Assembly (NCBI RefSeq): GCF_007655005.1
Contig: NZ_SZVW01000012.1
Span: 62,001-126,000 of the forward strand
From: Streptomyces tibetensis
GTDB lineage: Bacteria > Actinomycetota > Actinomycetes > Streptomycetales > Streptomycetaceae
Reading direction: 5' to 3'
DNA length: 64,000 bases
The notes under the pieces are model-generated. The model made no database searches, was not told the origin of the DNA, and saw only the letters and a program-made list of their open reading frames with translations. Positions 8,875 through 17,073 of this stretch are shown here, one piece after another. A program made the translations under genes and the position numbers. Numbering within the stretch: position 1 is the first letter of the stretch; every line of letters begins with the position of its first letter.

Positions 8875-8893
8875 GCAACAGCTCGAGTGGTGA

Positions 8894-8983
8894 CCGATCT
8901 CCCTACCCAGAATGACCTGGGCGAGGTTCGGAGGGTCTGCGGCCGTGTGCCGCACTCTCAGCGCTGTGGCGCTCCCCTGTCGG
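8894..8983 (-). ncRNA. TPP riboswitch (THI element) aptamer
   Basis: The minus strand carries the conserved THI-box blocks in order: CAGGGGAGCGCC, the CTGAGAG loop, the GTGCGGC/GCCGCAGACCC arm, TCCGAACCT, and GGTCATTCTGGGTAGGGA. CCGA and TCGG at the two ends can close stem P1. TPP riboswitches lower expression of thiamine genes when thiamine pyrophosphate is plentiful. It sits 90 bases upstream of a ThiB-like gene, which fixes the importer's likely substrate. Confidence 0.92.
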
Positions 8984-9041
8984 AATATGCAGGTGTGGAT
9001 GTGAAGGTGCCGTTTATGAAGATGTACTGACGACAGTCAGA

Positions 9042-10148
9042 CTACCGTTCGGTGGCGGCGAGCTGACCACACGCCCCGTCGATCTCCTGACCACGGGTGT
9101 CCCGGATCGTCACCGGCACACCATGGGCGGCGATGGCCTCCACGAAGGCCTTCTCGTCCTCGGGCCGGGAGGCCGTCCACTTCGACCCGGGCGTCGGGTT
9201 CAGCGGAATCAGGTTCACGTGCACGGGCTTGCCCTTGAGCAGCCGCCCGAGGCGGTCACCACGCCAGGCCTGGTCGTTGATGTCCCGGATCAGCGCGTAC
9301 TCGATGGACAGCCGCCGACCTGACTTGGCGCTGTACTCGAAGCCGGCGTCCAGCACCTCACGGACCTTCCAGCGCGTGTTCACCGGCACGAGGGTGTCAC
9401 GCAGCTCGTCGTCGGGCGCGTGCAGCGAGATGGCGAGACGGCACTTGAAGCCCTCGTCGGAGAACCGGTGGATGGCCGGGACGAGGCCGACGGTGGAGAC
9501 GGTGATGCCGCGCTGCGAGAGGCCGAGGCCGTCGGGCTCGGGGTCGGTGAGCCGACGGATGGAGCCGGCGACCCGGTTGTAGTTGGCGAGGGGCTCGCCC
9601 ATGCCCATGAAGACGATGTTGCTGAGCCGGGCCGGGCCGCCGGGGACCTCCCCGTCCCGCAGCGCCCGCATGCCGTCGACGATCTGGTGCACGATCTCGG
9701 CGGTCGACAGGTTCCGGTCCAGTCCCGCCTGCCCGGTCGCACAGAACGGGCAGTTCATCCCGCATCCGGCCTGCGAGCTGATGCACATGGTCACCCGGTC
9801 CGGGTAGCGCATCAGCACGGACTCGACGAGCGTCCCGTCGAACAGCCGCCACAGAGTCTTGCGGGTGGTGCCCTGGTCGGTCGACAGATGCCGCACGACG
9901 GTCATCAACTCGGGCAGCAGGGCTTCCTGCAGCCGCCCCCGGGAACCGGCCGGAATGTCCGTCCACTGCTCCGGATCATGCGCGTACCGCGCGAAGTAGT
10001 GCTGCGAGAGCTGCTTGGCACGAAACGGCTTCTCCCCGACCGCGGCAACGGCCTCCTTGCGCTCGGCAGGAGTGAGATCGGCAAGATGCCGCGGCGGCTT
10101 CTTGGCTCCGCGGGGGGCGACGAAAGTGAGTTCTCCGGGCTTCGGCAT
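9042..10148 (-). CDS. rlmN: Dual-specificity RNA methyltransferase RlmN
   Basis: A 368-residue radical SAM enzyme that makes 2-methyladenosine at A2503 of 23S rRNA and at A37 of some tRNAs. The cluster-binding motif is CGMNCPFC, followed by GQAGLDRNLS. GMGEPLANYN is the SAM-contact segment, and the C-terminal GACGQL carries the second mechanistic Cys in DTRGQEIDGACGQL. The frame extends 21 codons further upstream, but ATG at 10148 is preferred because GGGAGGG lies three bases before it. A homologue sits in the same place in Streptomyces core maps. Confidence 0.96.
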   Translation of the reverse strand: MPKPGELTFVAPRGAKKPPRHLADLTPAERKEAVAAVGEKPFRAKQLSQHYFARYAHDPEQWTDIPAGSRGRLQEALLPELMTVVRHLSTDQGTTRKTLWRLFDGTLVESVLMRYPDRVTMCISSQAGCGMNCPFCATGQAGLDRNLSTAEIVHQIVDGMRALRDGEVPGGPARLSNIVFMGMGEPLANYNRVAGSIRRLTDPEPDGLGLSQRGITVSTVGLVPAIHRFSDEGFKCRLAISLHAPDDELRDTLVPVNTRWKVREVLDAGFEYSAKSGRRLSIEYALIRDINDQAWRGDRLGRLLKGKPVHVNLIPLNPTPGSKWTASRPEDEKAFVEAIAAHGVPVTIRDTRGQEIDGACGQLAATER

Positions 10149-10327
10149 AACCCTCCCAGTGTCGCAGATCAACTCGGGCAGCCCAGGCCGGAGTGGGGTG
10201 GGGGTGGTCACCCGTACCGGGACGGGAAAGGTGCGTGATCGCCGGGGAGCGGTTGAAGGTGGGGGCTGACTGACAGAAGCTGACTGACAGAATAGGGCGG
10301 ACCATCACACGAAGCGGGGGATCGAGC

Positions 10328-10516
10328 ATGCTCGTGCTCATACTGTCGGTCGTCGTTGCGCTCCTCATCGGCGGCTGCGTCTGCGTGTTCTGGTCGGCCC
10401 GCGGCGACGCCCCCCGCTGGGCGCGGGGTGTGGCCAAGGTGACGCTGCTCGGCAGCGAACTGGCCCGCAGCACGAGCCGGAGTTCCCGCTCACATCAGAG
10501 TGGCGACGATGACTAG
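10328..10516 (+). CDS. Small single-pass membrane protein
   Basis: A 62-residue protein, not recognised. Residues 2-24 form one hydrophobic segment (LVLILSVVVALLIGGCVCVF), followed by a basic tail rich in Arg/Ser and an acidic GDDD end. GGGGGA precedes the ATG at good spacing, which supports translation. It is divergent from rlmN and monocistronic. Confidence 0.6.
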   Translation: MLVLILSVVVALLIGGCVCVFWSARGDAPRWARGVAKVTLLGSELARSTSRSSRSHQSGDDD

Positions 10517-10849
10517 GGTCCGTCCGGGGAACTGAGTCCGGCGGCGGTCGTAGCTGCTCGGCCGCAATGGTCTGGCGGGCAAGGGGGCGTCGCCGCCGTG
10601 CGGCGTGGCCTGTGGCCGGCGTCGTCGCGGGCGATCAGACGCACTGTCCGCCCGGCCAGGTGCCGGCGCCGAGCCGGCTGTTCTGCGCAGGGAGCGACGT
10701 CCGCATCCGGACGGCTCGCGCTCGATGATGTCCAGGCACTCCCCTGCCGTCCCGTCGAACCCCCGGCCTGCGGAACCGAGTGTTCCCGCGTTGCGGCAGA
10801 ACGGCCGGTGTTCGCCCGGCGGCGCTGAACCGAGCCGCCTGGGGACGCC
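10517..10849. other. Gene-free stretch, nothing recognised
   Basis: About 330 bases between the small membrane protein and the SRPBCC gene. All frames are open on the plus strand for long stretches because of GC bias, but none has a ribosome site or a recognisable product. I see no tRNA, hairpin pair or terminal repeat. It could be decayed coding DNA. Confidence 0.5.
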
Positions 10850-11299
10850 CTACTCGGCCGTGTGCTCCAACCGGTCCTTGAGGAGTTGCTCGTTGCGTGG
10901 GAGTTCCTTGCGGACCTGGGGGCGTACGACCAGCGGGACCAGGACCTTGCCCATGCCGTGGCCCTCGAAGTCGATGTCGATCGTGACGTGCGAGCGGCGG
11001 CCCTCGTCGTAGGGCTCGACCTCGCCGTGCACCTGCGCCCGGACAGGACCGTCGACACCGCGCATGCCCCAGCTGTACGGCGGGTCGTACTCGGTGACCT
11101 CCATGGTCATCGGCATGACGCGACGGCCGACGTGCCGGGTCACCCGGACCTTGGTGCCGATGCCGACGGGCCCCTCGTCCAGGCGCTCCGCGGAGACGGC
11201 GCTCAGCTGCCATTCCGGCATGCGCCCGGCGTCCATGACGTAGTCGTAGACCTCCTCCGGACGGCGCTCGACGTCGATGCTCTCTCGGATGATGGCCAT
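10850..11299 (-). CDS. SRPBCC (START-like/polyketide cyclase fold) protein
   Basis: A 149-residue single-domain protein of the SRPBCC superfamily. It begins AIIRESIDVERRPEEVYDYV and has a GIGTKVRVTRHVGRR strand and a PPYSWGMRGV segment. The long C-terminal helix runs through LPRNEQLLKDRLEH. The fold makes a hydrophobic pocket for lipids or aromatic ligands; the ligand is unknown. ATG at 11299 is chosen over an upstream in-frame start because AAAGGAGG lies six bases before it. It stands alone upstream of the cdsA terminator. Confidence 0.85.
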   Translation of the reverse strand: MAIIRESIDVERRPEEVYDYVMDAGRMPEWQLSAVSAERLDEGPVGIGTKVRVTRHVGRRVMPMTMEVTEYDPPYSWGMRGVDGPVRAQVHGEVEPYDEGRRSHVTIDIDFEGHGMGKVLVPLVVRPQVRKELPRNEQLLKDRLEHTAE

Positions 11300-11367
11300 G
11301 GTGGCCTCCTTTGGGAGATACATCTGAATCGTCCCATGTCAGGCCCCCGGGCGTCTCCCCGAGACGG

Positions 11368-11403
11368 CAGCGAGCCCCCGACCGGAAGGACGGGGGCTCG
11401 CTG
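11368..11403 (-). terminator. Terminator after cdsA
   Basis: A 13-bp perfect stem (CAGCGAGCCCCCG with its complement) with a 10-base loop, 12 bases after the cdsA stop. It closes the frr-cdsA unit. Confidence 0.75.
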
Positions 11404-11415
11404 ACAGAAGTCGCC

Positions 11416-12543
11416 TCAGCCGGACCCGACGAACAGCACGAGCAGCAGCCACACCACCGGAGCCGTGGGCAGCAGCGAGTCGAGCCGGTCCATGATGCCG
11501 CCGTGCCCCGGCAGCAGCGTGCCCATGTCCTTGATGCCGAGGTCCCGCTTGATCATGGACTCGCCGAGGTCGCCGAGCGTGGCGGTGACCGCGACCGCGA
11601 GGCCGAGCACCAGCCCCTGCCACCAGGCCCCGTCGTCGATGAGGAACTGCATGCACAGCGCCCCCGCGACCATGGCGAAGGAGACCGCGCCGAGCAGGCC
11701 CTCGCGGGTCTTGCCGGGGCTGATGCGCGGGGCGAGCTTGTGCCGGCCGAACCGCCAGCCGACGGCGTACGCCCCGGTGTCGCTGACGACCGTCAGCAGC
11801 AGGAAGATGAGTACCCGCTGCGGCCCGTCGTCCGCGGTCAGCATCATGGCGACGAAGGTCGCCAGGAACGGCACGTAGAACGCCGCGAAGACACCCGCGG
11901 TGACGTCCCTCAGGTAGCCCTCGGGCGGTTCGGTCATGCGCCAGACCAGGACGGCCAGTGTCGTGAGCGCCATCGCCACCCACGCGCCCTCGGCGCCCCG
12001 CACGTACCCGGCGACGACCATCGCGGCACCACCGAGCGCGAGCGGCACGATCGGCGCCCGGATGCCCTTGCGCTCCTCCAGTCGCTTGGTCAGCTCCCAC
12101 AGGCCCACCACCACGGCCACCGCGACGACACCGACGAACACGGCCTTGACGACGAACAGCGAGGCGACGATCACCACACCGAGCCCGACACCGACCCCTA
12201 TCGCGGCACTCAGGTCGCGCCCCGCGCTCTTCTTCGGCGGCTTGGGCGCCGGCTGCGAGGCGTCGGGCATGGGCTCCGGATTCGTGTCGTTTCGGACCGG
12301 GGTGCCACTCACGCGAGCAGCTCCCCGGTCGTCATCCTGGTTTCCGCCGAATTCGGTCACGTCGGGCACGATGGGCATGGGGCGAGTCTGAGGCGCTTCA
12401 TACGCATCGTATGCGGGACCCGCCGGAGCGGCCCCTTGGACGTGCCCGTGGCCCGGACCCCGGACGTGCCCGTGACCATGCCCTTGGTCGGTGGGCCCCC
12501 AGTACCCGGCCTGTGGCGGCGCCCCCCAGGAAGAGTCGTTCAT
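11416..12543 (-). CDS. cdsA: Phosphatidate cytidylyltransferase
   Basis: A 375-residue membrane enzyme that makes CDP-diacylglycerol from CTP and phosphatidate, the branch point for phospholipids. The C-terminal signature is complete: SMIKRDLGIKDMGTLLPGHG followed by GIMDRLDSLL. About eight hydrophobic segments precede it. The first 110 residues are a soluble, low-complexity extension with GHGHGHVRGPGHGHVQG, a His/Gly-rich stretch typical of streptomycete CdsA, whose role is unknown. The ATG overlaps the TGA of frr by one base, so the two are coupled. Confidence 0.95.
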   Translation of the reverse strand: MNDSSWGAPPQAGYWGPTDQGHGHGHVRGPGHGHVQGAAPAGPAYDAYEAPQTRPMPIVPDVTEFGGNQDDDRGAARVSGTPVRNDTNPEPMPDASQPAPKPPKKSAGRDLSAAIGVGVGLGVVIVASLFVVKAVFVGVVAVAVVVGLWELTKRLEERKGIRAPIVPLALGGAAMVVAGYVRGAEGAWVAMALTTLAVLVWRMTEPPEGYLRDVTAGVFAAFYVPFLATFVAMMLTADDGPQRVLIFLLLTVVSDTGAYAVGWRFGRHKLAPRISPGKTREGLLGAVSFAMVAGALCMQFLIDDGAWWQGLVLGLAVAVTATLGDLGESMIKRDLGIKDMGTLLPGHGGIMDRLDSLLPTAPVVWLLLVLFVGSG

Positions 12544-13100
12544 CAGACCTCGAGCAGCTCCGCTTCCTTGTGCTTCAGGAGCTCGTCCACCTGCGCGACG
12601 TACTTCGACGTGGTGTCGTCGAGCTCCTTCTCGGCACGGCGGCCCTCGTCCTCGCCGACCTCGCCGTCCTTGATCAGCTTGTCGATGGCTTCCTTGGCCT
12701 TGCGGCGCACGGAGCGGATCGAGATCTTCGCGTCCTCGCCCTTGCTCTTGGCCACCTTGATGTACTCGCGGCGGCGCTCCTCGGTGAGCTCGGGGAACAC
12801 CACACGGATGATGTTGCCGTCGTTGCTCGGGTTGACGCCCAGGTCGGAGTCGCGGATCGCCTGCTCGATGTTGCGCAGCGCGCTCTTGTCGAACGGGGTC
12901 ACCACGGCCATGCGCGGCTCGGGCACGGAGAACGAGGCCAGCTGGTTGATCGGCGTCGGCGCGCCGTAGTAGTCGGCCACGATCTTGTTGAACATCGCCG
13001 GGTGCGCACGGCCGGTGCGGATCGCGGCGAAGTCCTCCTTGGCGACCACGACGGCCTTCTCCATCTTCTCCTCGGCCTCGAGGAGGTTCTCTTCGATCAC
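12543..13100 (-). CDS. frr: Ribosome recycling factor
   Basis: A 185-residue protein that splits the post-termination ribosome together with EF-G. Recognisable motifs are EKMEKAVVVAKEDFAAIRTG, NQLASFSVPEPRMAVVTPFD and SNDGNIIRVVFPELTEERR. The coding frame is open upstream, but GTG at 13100 (after GGAG, six bases) gives the normal length. An extra GTG codon directly before it is an alternative start. It follows pyrH and is coupled to cdsA by one-base overlap. Confidence 0.96.
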   Translation of the reverse strand: MIEENLLEAEEKMEKAVVVAKEDFAAIRTGRAHPAMFNKIVADYYGAPTPINQLASFSVPEPRMAVVTPFDKSALRNIEQAIRDSDLGVNPSNDGNIIRVVFPELTEERRREYIKVAKSKGEDAKISIRSVRRKAKEAIDKLIKDGEVGEDEGRRAEKELDDTTSKYVAQVDELLKHKEAELLEV

Positions 13101-13266
13101 CACTTGCTCCTGCGTGTCTTGAGTAGGCCCGGCTGCGGTTCCATGTGGGGCGGCGGCCGGCTGCGTCGCGTCTTCTTCCTGCACGGTTCCCGACCGGCAG
13201 GACATTGTCCATCCCCCGGCCCGGCTCCGTCCCGTCCGTCCCCCGGACGGGGTTGTACCCGGGATG

Positions 13267-14025
13267 TCAGTCCCGGCTGCCGGGGTCCCCCACCAGCGTG
13301 CCGATCTTCTCACCCTTGACGGCACGTCCGATGTTGCCCTCCGCCAGCAGCTCGAAGACCACGATCGGGAGCTTGTTGTCGCGGCACAGCGTCACGGCGG
13401 TGGCGTCGGCGACCTTGAGATCGCGCGTGATGACCTCGCCGTAGCCGAGGTGGTCGAACTTCACCGCGTCCGGGTTGGTCTTGGGGTCGGAGTCGTAGAC
13501 CCCGTCCACGCCGTTCTTGCCCATCAGCAGCGCCTCGGCGTCGATCTCCAGGGCGCGCTGGGCGGCGGTGGTGTCGGTGGAGAAGTACGGCATGCCCATC
13601 CCGGCGCCGAAGATGACCACACGGCCCTTCTCCAGGTGCCGTACGGCACGCAGCGGGATGTACGGCTCGGCGACCTGGCCCATGGTGATGGCGGTCTGCA
13701 CCCGGCAGTCCACGCCGACCTTCTCCAGGAAGTCCTGGAGGGCGAGGCAGTTCATGACCGTGCCGAGCATGCCCATGTAGTCGGAGCGGGCCCGGTCCAT
13801 GCCACGCTGCTGGAGTTCGGCGCCGCGGAAGAAGTTGCCACCGCCGATGACGATGGCGATCTCCGCGCCGTCGCGTACGACGGCCGCGATCTCGCGGGCG
13901 ATCTTGTGCACCACGTCGGGGTCGACGCCAAGGCCGCCGCCACCAGAGAAGGCCTCTCCGGACAGCTTCAGCAGAAACCGGCCGCGCACTTTGCCGTCGT
14001 CGCTCTTCTGGGCCTTGGTGGTCAT
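13267..14025 (-). CDS. pyrH: Uridylate kinase
   Basis: A 252-residue UMP kinase of the amino acid kinase fold, acting in pyrimidine nucleotide synthesis. It has LLKLSGEAFSG, IVIGGGNFFRGAEL, the FSTDTTAAQRA segment and GVYDSDPKTNPDA. ATG at 14025 gives the usual length; the open frame extends 27 codons upstream without support. The order tsf-pyrH-frr is the standard bacterial order. Confidence 0.96.
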   Translation of the reverse strand: MTTKAQKSDDGKVRGRFLLKLSGEAFSGGGGLGVDPDVVHKIAREIAAVVRDGAEIAIVIGGGNFFRGAELQQRGMDRARSDYMGMLGTVMNCLALQDFLEKVGVDCRVQTAITMGQVAEPYIPLRAVRHLEKGRVVIFGAGMGMPYFSTDTTAAQRALEIDAEALLMGKNGVDGVYDSDPKTNPDAVKFDHLGYGEVITRDLKVADATAVTLCRDNKLPIVVFELLAEGNIGRAVKGEKIGTLVGDPGSRD

Positions 14026-14064
14026 GGGGGATCCCGCCTCTTTCACGTGTTGCACATACCAAGA

Positions 14065-14112
14065 AGGCCATTGCCGGTGGGGCGTGTTTCGCATCCCATA
14101 CGGCAATGGCCT
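14065..14112 (-). terminator. Stem-loop between tsf and pyrH
   Basis: A 12-bp perfect stem (AGGCCATTGCCG with its complement) encloses a 24-base loop. It lies about 100 bases after the tsf stop and 40 bases before pyrH. It may terminate part of rpsB-tsf transcription or stabilise the message end. Confidence 0.6.
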
Positions 14113-14209
14113 CCTCGTCAGATCTGCTGTCGTCCGCCACCCATGTGACGGCGTACGCGGACGACTGCTGTCGACCCTATCGGGGTCGGGCGTCGAGCGC
14201 GGTACGGAC

Positions 14210-15046
14210 TCAGATGCCGACCTTGATGCGCGTGAAGCGCTTCAGGGTGACACCGGCCTCGTCCAGAACCTTCTGGACCGACTTCTTGTTGTCGAGCGCG
14301 TACGGCTGGCCGAGCAGCGTGGCGTCCTTGAAGAAGCCGTTGAGGCGACCCTCGACGATCTTCGGCAGGGCGGCCTCGGGCTTGCCCTCGGCGCGGGTGG
14401 TCTCCTCGGCGACGCGGCGCTCGGACTCGACGACCTCGGCCGGCACGTCCTCCTTGGAGAGGTACTTCGGCGCGAAGGCGGCGATGTGCTGGGCGACGCC
14501 CTTGGCGATCTCCGCGTTCGGCTTGTCCAGCTCGACGAGGACACCGATCTGCGGGGGCAGGTCGGGCATCGTGCGGTGCATGTACGCCGTCACGAAGCCG
14601 TCGGCGTACTGCGCGAAGCGGTCCAGGACGATCTTCTCGCCCAGGTTGGCGTTGGCCTCGTCGACGAACGCCTGGACGGTCTTGCCGGCCTCGATCTCGG
14701 AGGCGAGCAGGGCCTCGAGGTCGGCCGGGGAGGTCTTGGCGACGTGGTCGGCGATGGTCTTGGCCACGGCCTGGAACTTGTCACCCTTGGCGACGAAGTC
14801 CGTCTCGCACTTCAGCTCGACCAGGACACCGGAGGAGTTGTCGTCGGCGATGATCGAGACGACGGCACCGTTCTCGGCGGAGCGGCCCTCGCGCTTGGCG
14901 ACGCCCTTCTGGCCCTTGATGCGGAGCGCCTCGACGGCCTTCTCGACGTTGCCCTCGGCCTCGTCCAGCGCCTTCTTGCAGTCCATCATGCCGGCGCCCG
15001 TGAGCTCACGGAGCTTCTTGACGTCGGCGGCGGTGTAGTTCGCCAT
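14210..15046 (-). CDS. tsf: Elongation factor Ts
   Basis: A 278-residue guanine nucleotide exchange factor for EF-Tu. It begins MANYTAADVKKLRELTGAGM, with the family signatures MMDCKKALDEAEGN and GVLVELKCETDFVAK. This is the normal length for actinobacteria, whose EF-Ts has both core subdomains. It is downstream of rpsB, with about 180 bases of structured spacer between them. Confidence 0.97.
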   Translation of the reverse strand: MANYTAADVKKLRELTGAGMMDCKKALDEAEGNVEKAVEALRIKGQKGVAKREGRSAENGAVVSIIADDNSSGVLVELKCETDFVAKGDKFQAVAKTIADHVAKTSPADLEALLASEIEAGKTVQAFVDEANANLGEKIVLDRFAQYADGFVTAYMHRTMPDLPPQIGVLVELDKPNAEIAKGVAQHIAAFAPKYLSKEDVPAEVVESERRVAEETTRAEGKPEAALPKIVEGRLNGFFKDATLLGQPYALDNKKSVQKVLDEAGVTLKRFTRIKVGI

Positions 15047-15102
15047 GAGTCTGTGAATCTCTCTCGAAGTCTGGAAGATCGAAGATCTGCGGATCCTGCG
15101 GT

Positions 15103-15127
15103 GCGCCCTCATGGAGCCTGAGGGCGC
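15103..15127 (-). terminator. rpsB-tsf intergenic hairpin, tsf-proximal
   Basis: A 9-bp perfect stem (GCGCCCTCA with its complement) with a 7-base loop, in the rpsB-tsf spacer. It could attenuate tsf relative to rpsB. Confidence 0.55.
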
Positions 15128-15152
15128 TGTCCTTCCGCTGACCTACAGGTGA

Positions 15153-15211
15153 ACGGCGGGAGCGGACTTCACCGCGCCGAGGGCGCTGGTACGCAGTACC
15201 GCTCCCGCCGT
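15153..15211 (-). terminator. rpsB-tsf intergenic stem, rpsB-proximal
   Basis: Arms ACGGCGGGAGCGG and CCGCTCCCGCCGT pair over 13 bp around a 33-base loop, 20 bases after the rpsB stop. With the next hairpin it makes most of the rpsB-tsf spacer structured. Confidence 0.55.
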
Positions 15212-15230
15212 CACCACGGGACTGACGGGG

Positions 15231-16196
15231 TCAGGCCTGCTCGGCCTCGGCCGGCTTGTCGCCCTCGGCCGGCTTCTCGGCCTCGGCGGCGGGGGCCTCA
15301 GCCGGAGCGGCCTCGGCGGCGGGGGCGGCCTCAGCAGCCTCGGCCGGCTTCTCGGCCTCGGCGGCCGGAGCGGCCTCAGCAGCGGGGGCGGCCTCAGCAG
15401 CGGGGGCGGCCTCGTCGGCCTTCTTCTCGCCCTCGAGCAGGTCGCGCTCCCACGCGGCCAGCGGCTCGCCCGCGGCCTTGTCGCCCTTGCCCTCGGTGGC
15501 GACACCGGAGCGGGAGATGAGGCCCTCGGCGACCGCGTCCGCGATCACACGGGTGAGCAGCGTGACGGAGCGGATCGCGTCGTCGTTGCCCGGGATCTTG
15601 TAGTCGACCTCGTCGGGGTCGCAGTTGGTGTCGAGGATGGCGACGACCGGGATGTTGAGCTTCCGGGCCTCACCGACCGCGATGTGCTCCTTCTTGGTGT
15701 CCACGATCCAGACGGCGCTGGGCACCTTGGACATCTCGCGGATACCACCGAGGGTCTTCTCCAGCTTGGCCTTCTCGCGCGAGAGCACGAGAAGCTCCTT
15801 CTTGGTGAGACCCGACGCGGCGACGTCCTCGAAGTCGATCTGCTCGAGCTCCTTGAGGCGCTGCAGACGCTTGTAGACGGTCGAGAAGTTGGTGAGCATG
15901 CCGCCCAGCCAGCGCTGGTTGACGTAGGGCATGCCGACGCGGGTCGCCTGCTCGGCGATCGCCTCCTGCGCCTGCTTCTTCGTGCCGACGAACATGACCG
16001 TGCCGCCGTGGGCGACGGTCTCCTTGACGAACTCGAAGGCGCGGTCGATGTACGACAGCGACTGGAGCAGGTCGATGATGTAGATGCCGTTGCGCTCCGT
16101 GAAGATGAAGCGCTTCATCTTCGGGTTCCAACGACGGGTCTGGTGACCGAAGTGGACGCCGCTCTCCAGCAGCTCCCGCATCGTGACGACGGCCAT
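15231..16196 (-). CDS. rpsB: 30S ribosomal protein S2
   Basis: A 321-residue ribosomal protein with a canonical core: VTMRELLESGVHFGHQTRRW, then FTERNGIYIIDL, then QRWLGGMLTNFSTV. About 60 C-terminal residues are an Ala/Glu/Pro tail built from AAPAAEA and EAEKPAE repeats. The ATG is preceded by AAGGAG nine bases upstream. It heads the rpsB-tsf unit and is divergent from the LytM-type peptidase. The tail is longer than in most bacteria, and its function is unknown. Confidence 0.97.
   Translation of the reverse strand: MAVVTMRELLESGVHFGHQTRRWNPKMKRFIFTERNGIYIIDLLQSLSYIDRAFEFVKETVAHGGTVMFVGTKKQAQEAIAEQATRVGMPYVNQRWLGGMLTNFSTVYKRLQRLKELEQIDFEDVAASGLTKKELLVLSREKAKLEKTLGGIREMSKVPSAVWIVDTKKEHIAVGEARKLNIPVVAILDTNCDPDEVDYKIPGNDDAIRSVTLLTRVIADAVAEGLISRSGVATEGKGDKAAGEPLAAWERDLLEGEKKADEAAPAAEAAPAAEAAPAAEAEKPAEAAEAAPAAEAAPAEAPAAEAEKPAEGDKPAEAEQA
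15234..15420 (-). repeat. Low-complexity Ala-Glu-Pro coding repeat in rpsB
   Basis: The 3' end of rpsB consists of repeated short units encoding AAPAAEA and AEKPAEA. At DNA level, the block that reads CCGGCTTCTCGGCCTCGGC on the plus strand recurs. Such repeats expand and contract by slippage, so the tail length should vary between strains. Confidence 0.8.
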
Positions 16197-16471
16197 GGCC
16201 GTATCTCCTTGATTTTCTCGGTTGTGCCGCGGATGCCGGACGGCTTCCGCGCCTGACGCCCACTGCGCGCCGTTCCACGAGGGACCGAGGGGCGCTGACA
16301 CGGGCCCGTTGCCGGGGTTCGTGTCGGGGCGTGCGAAGTCGACCCGATGGCTCGGGTCGCCACCAGAAGTGTACGGGACCCACGGGGTGCCGGGTGACGC
16401 CGTTGTCCACAACCGGTGGGTGATCCACAGCCGGCGGCCGCCAGGGGCGATGGTCCGGGACGCTCTTGTCC

Positions 16472-17044
16472 ATGCGAGTGAACCGGTGTGTCCGCGTGTG
16501 TACGCGTCTGATCCTGCTGCTGCTCCTCACGGCGTGGGCCTTGCTGGCCCCGCCGCCGCGGCTGCTCGCGGCGGGCTCCGCCCTCGGGGACCCCGCCGTG
16601 CCGGCGGTCGGCCGCGCATGGCCCGTGGGCCTGCGCCCTCCGGTCCTGCGCGGGTGGGAACCCCCGGCGACGGTCTACGGCCGCGGCCACCGGGGCGTGG
16701 ACCTGGCGGCGGCACCGGGAACGCCGGTGCGGGCGGTGGCGGCGGGCCGGGTGTCCTTCGCGGGCAGGGTGGCCGGAAAGGGAGTGGTCTCGGTGGAGCT
16801 GACGGGTACCGGCGAGCCGCCTCTGCGCACGACCTACGAACCGGTGACGGCGTCGGTGGAGGAGGGCGATGAGCTGGAACCGGGCGAGGTGATCGGCACG
16901 GTGGACGCGACCGGCTCGCATTGCACGGCCACATGCGTGCACTGGGGCCTGCGCAGGGGCGAGACGTACCTGAATCCCCTGGACCTGTTGCCGCCGTGGC
17001 TACTGCATCGAGGCCCCTCCCGGCTCCTGCCGGTCTGGTCGTAG
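16472..17044 (+). CDS. Secreted LytM/M23-type peptidase-like protein
   Basis: A 190-residue exported protein. A signal peptide (RLILLLLLTAWALLA) is followed by a LytM domain. GRGHRGVDLAAAPGTPV carries the first zinc His and Asp, and CVHWGLRRGE the last His of the HxH-type site. The first residue of that pair is Cys-Val-His instead of His-x-His, as in many actinobacterial members, so the peptidase activity is uncertain. It may cut or bind peptidoglycan cross-bridges. A TTG two codons upstream is an alternative start. Confidence 0.82.
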   Translation: MRVNRCVRVCTRLILLLLLTAWALLAPPPRLLAAGSALGDPAVPAVGRAWPVGLRPPVLRGWEPPATVYGRGHRGVDLAAAPGTPVRAVAAGRVSFAGRVAGKGVVSVELTGTGEPPLRTTYEPVTASVEEGDELEPGEVIGTVDATGSHCTATCVHWGLRRGETYLNPLDLLPPWLLHRGPSRLLPVWS

Positions 17045-17073
17045 CCGCGGACCCGCCCCGGCACGGATGTGGC

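Noticed and set aside
10517..10849. Possible transposase remnant
   Set aside because: All six frames were read for DDE or helix-turn-helix motifs and flanking inverted repeats; none was convincing.
11416..13212. A 598-residue CdsA with a long extra N-terminus
   Set aside because: The extra part is an out-of-frame reading of frr. The ATG coupled to the frr stop gives normal CdsA.
16403..16411. Replication origin from TTGTCCACA
   Set aside because: Only one box and a weak neighbour are present, with no dnaA or dnaN gene nearby and no box cluster.
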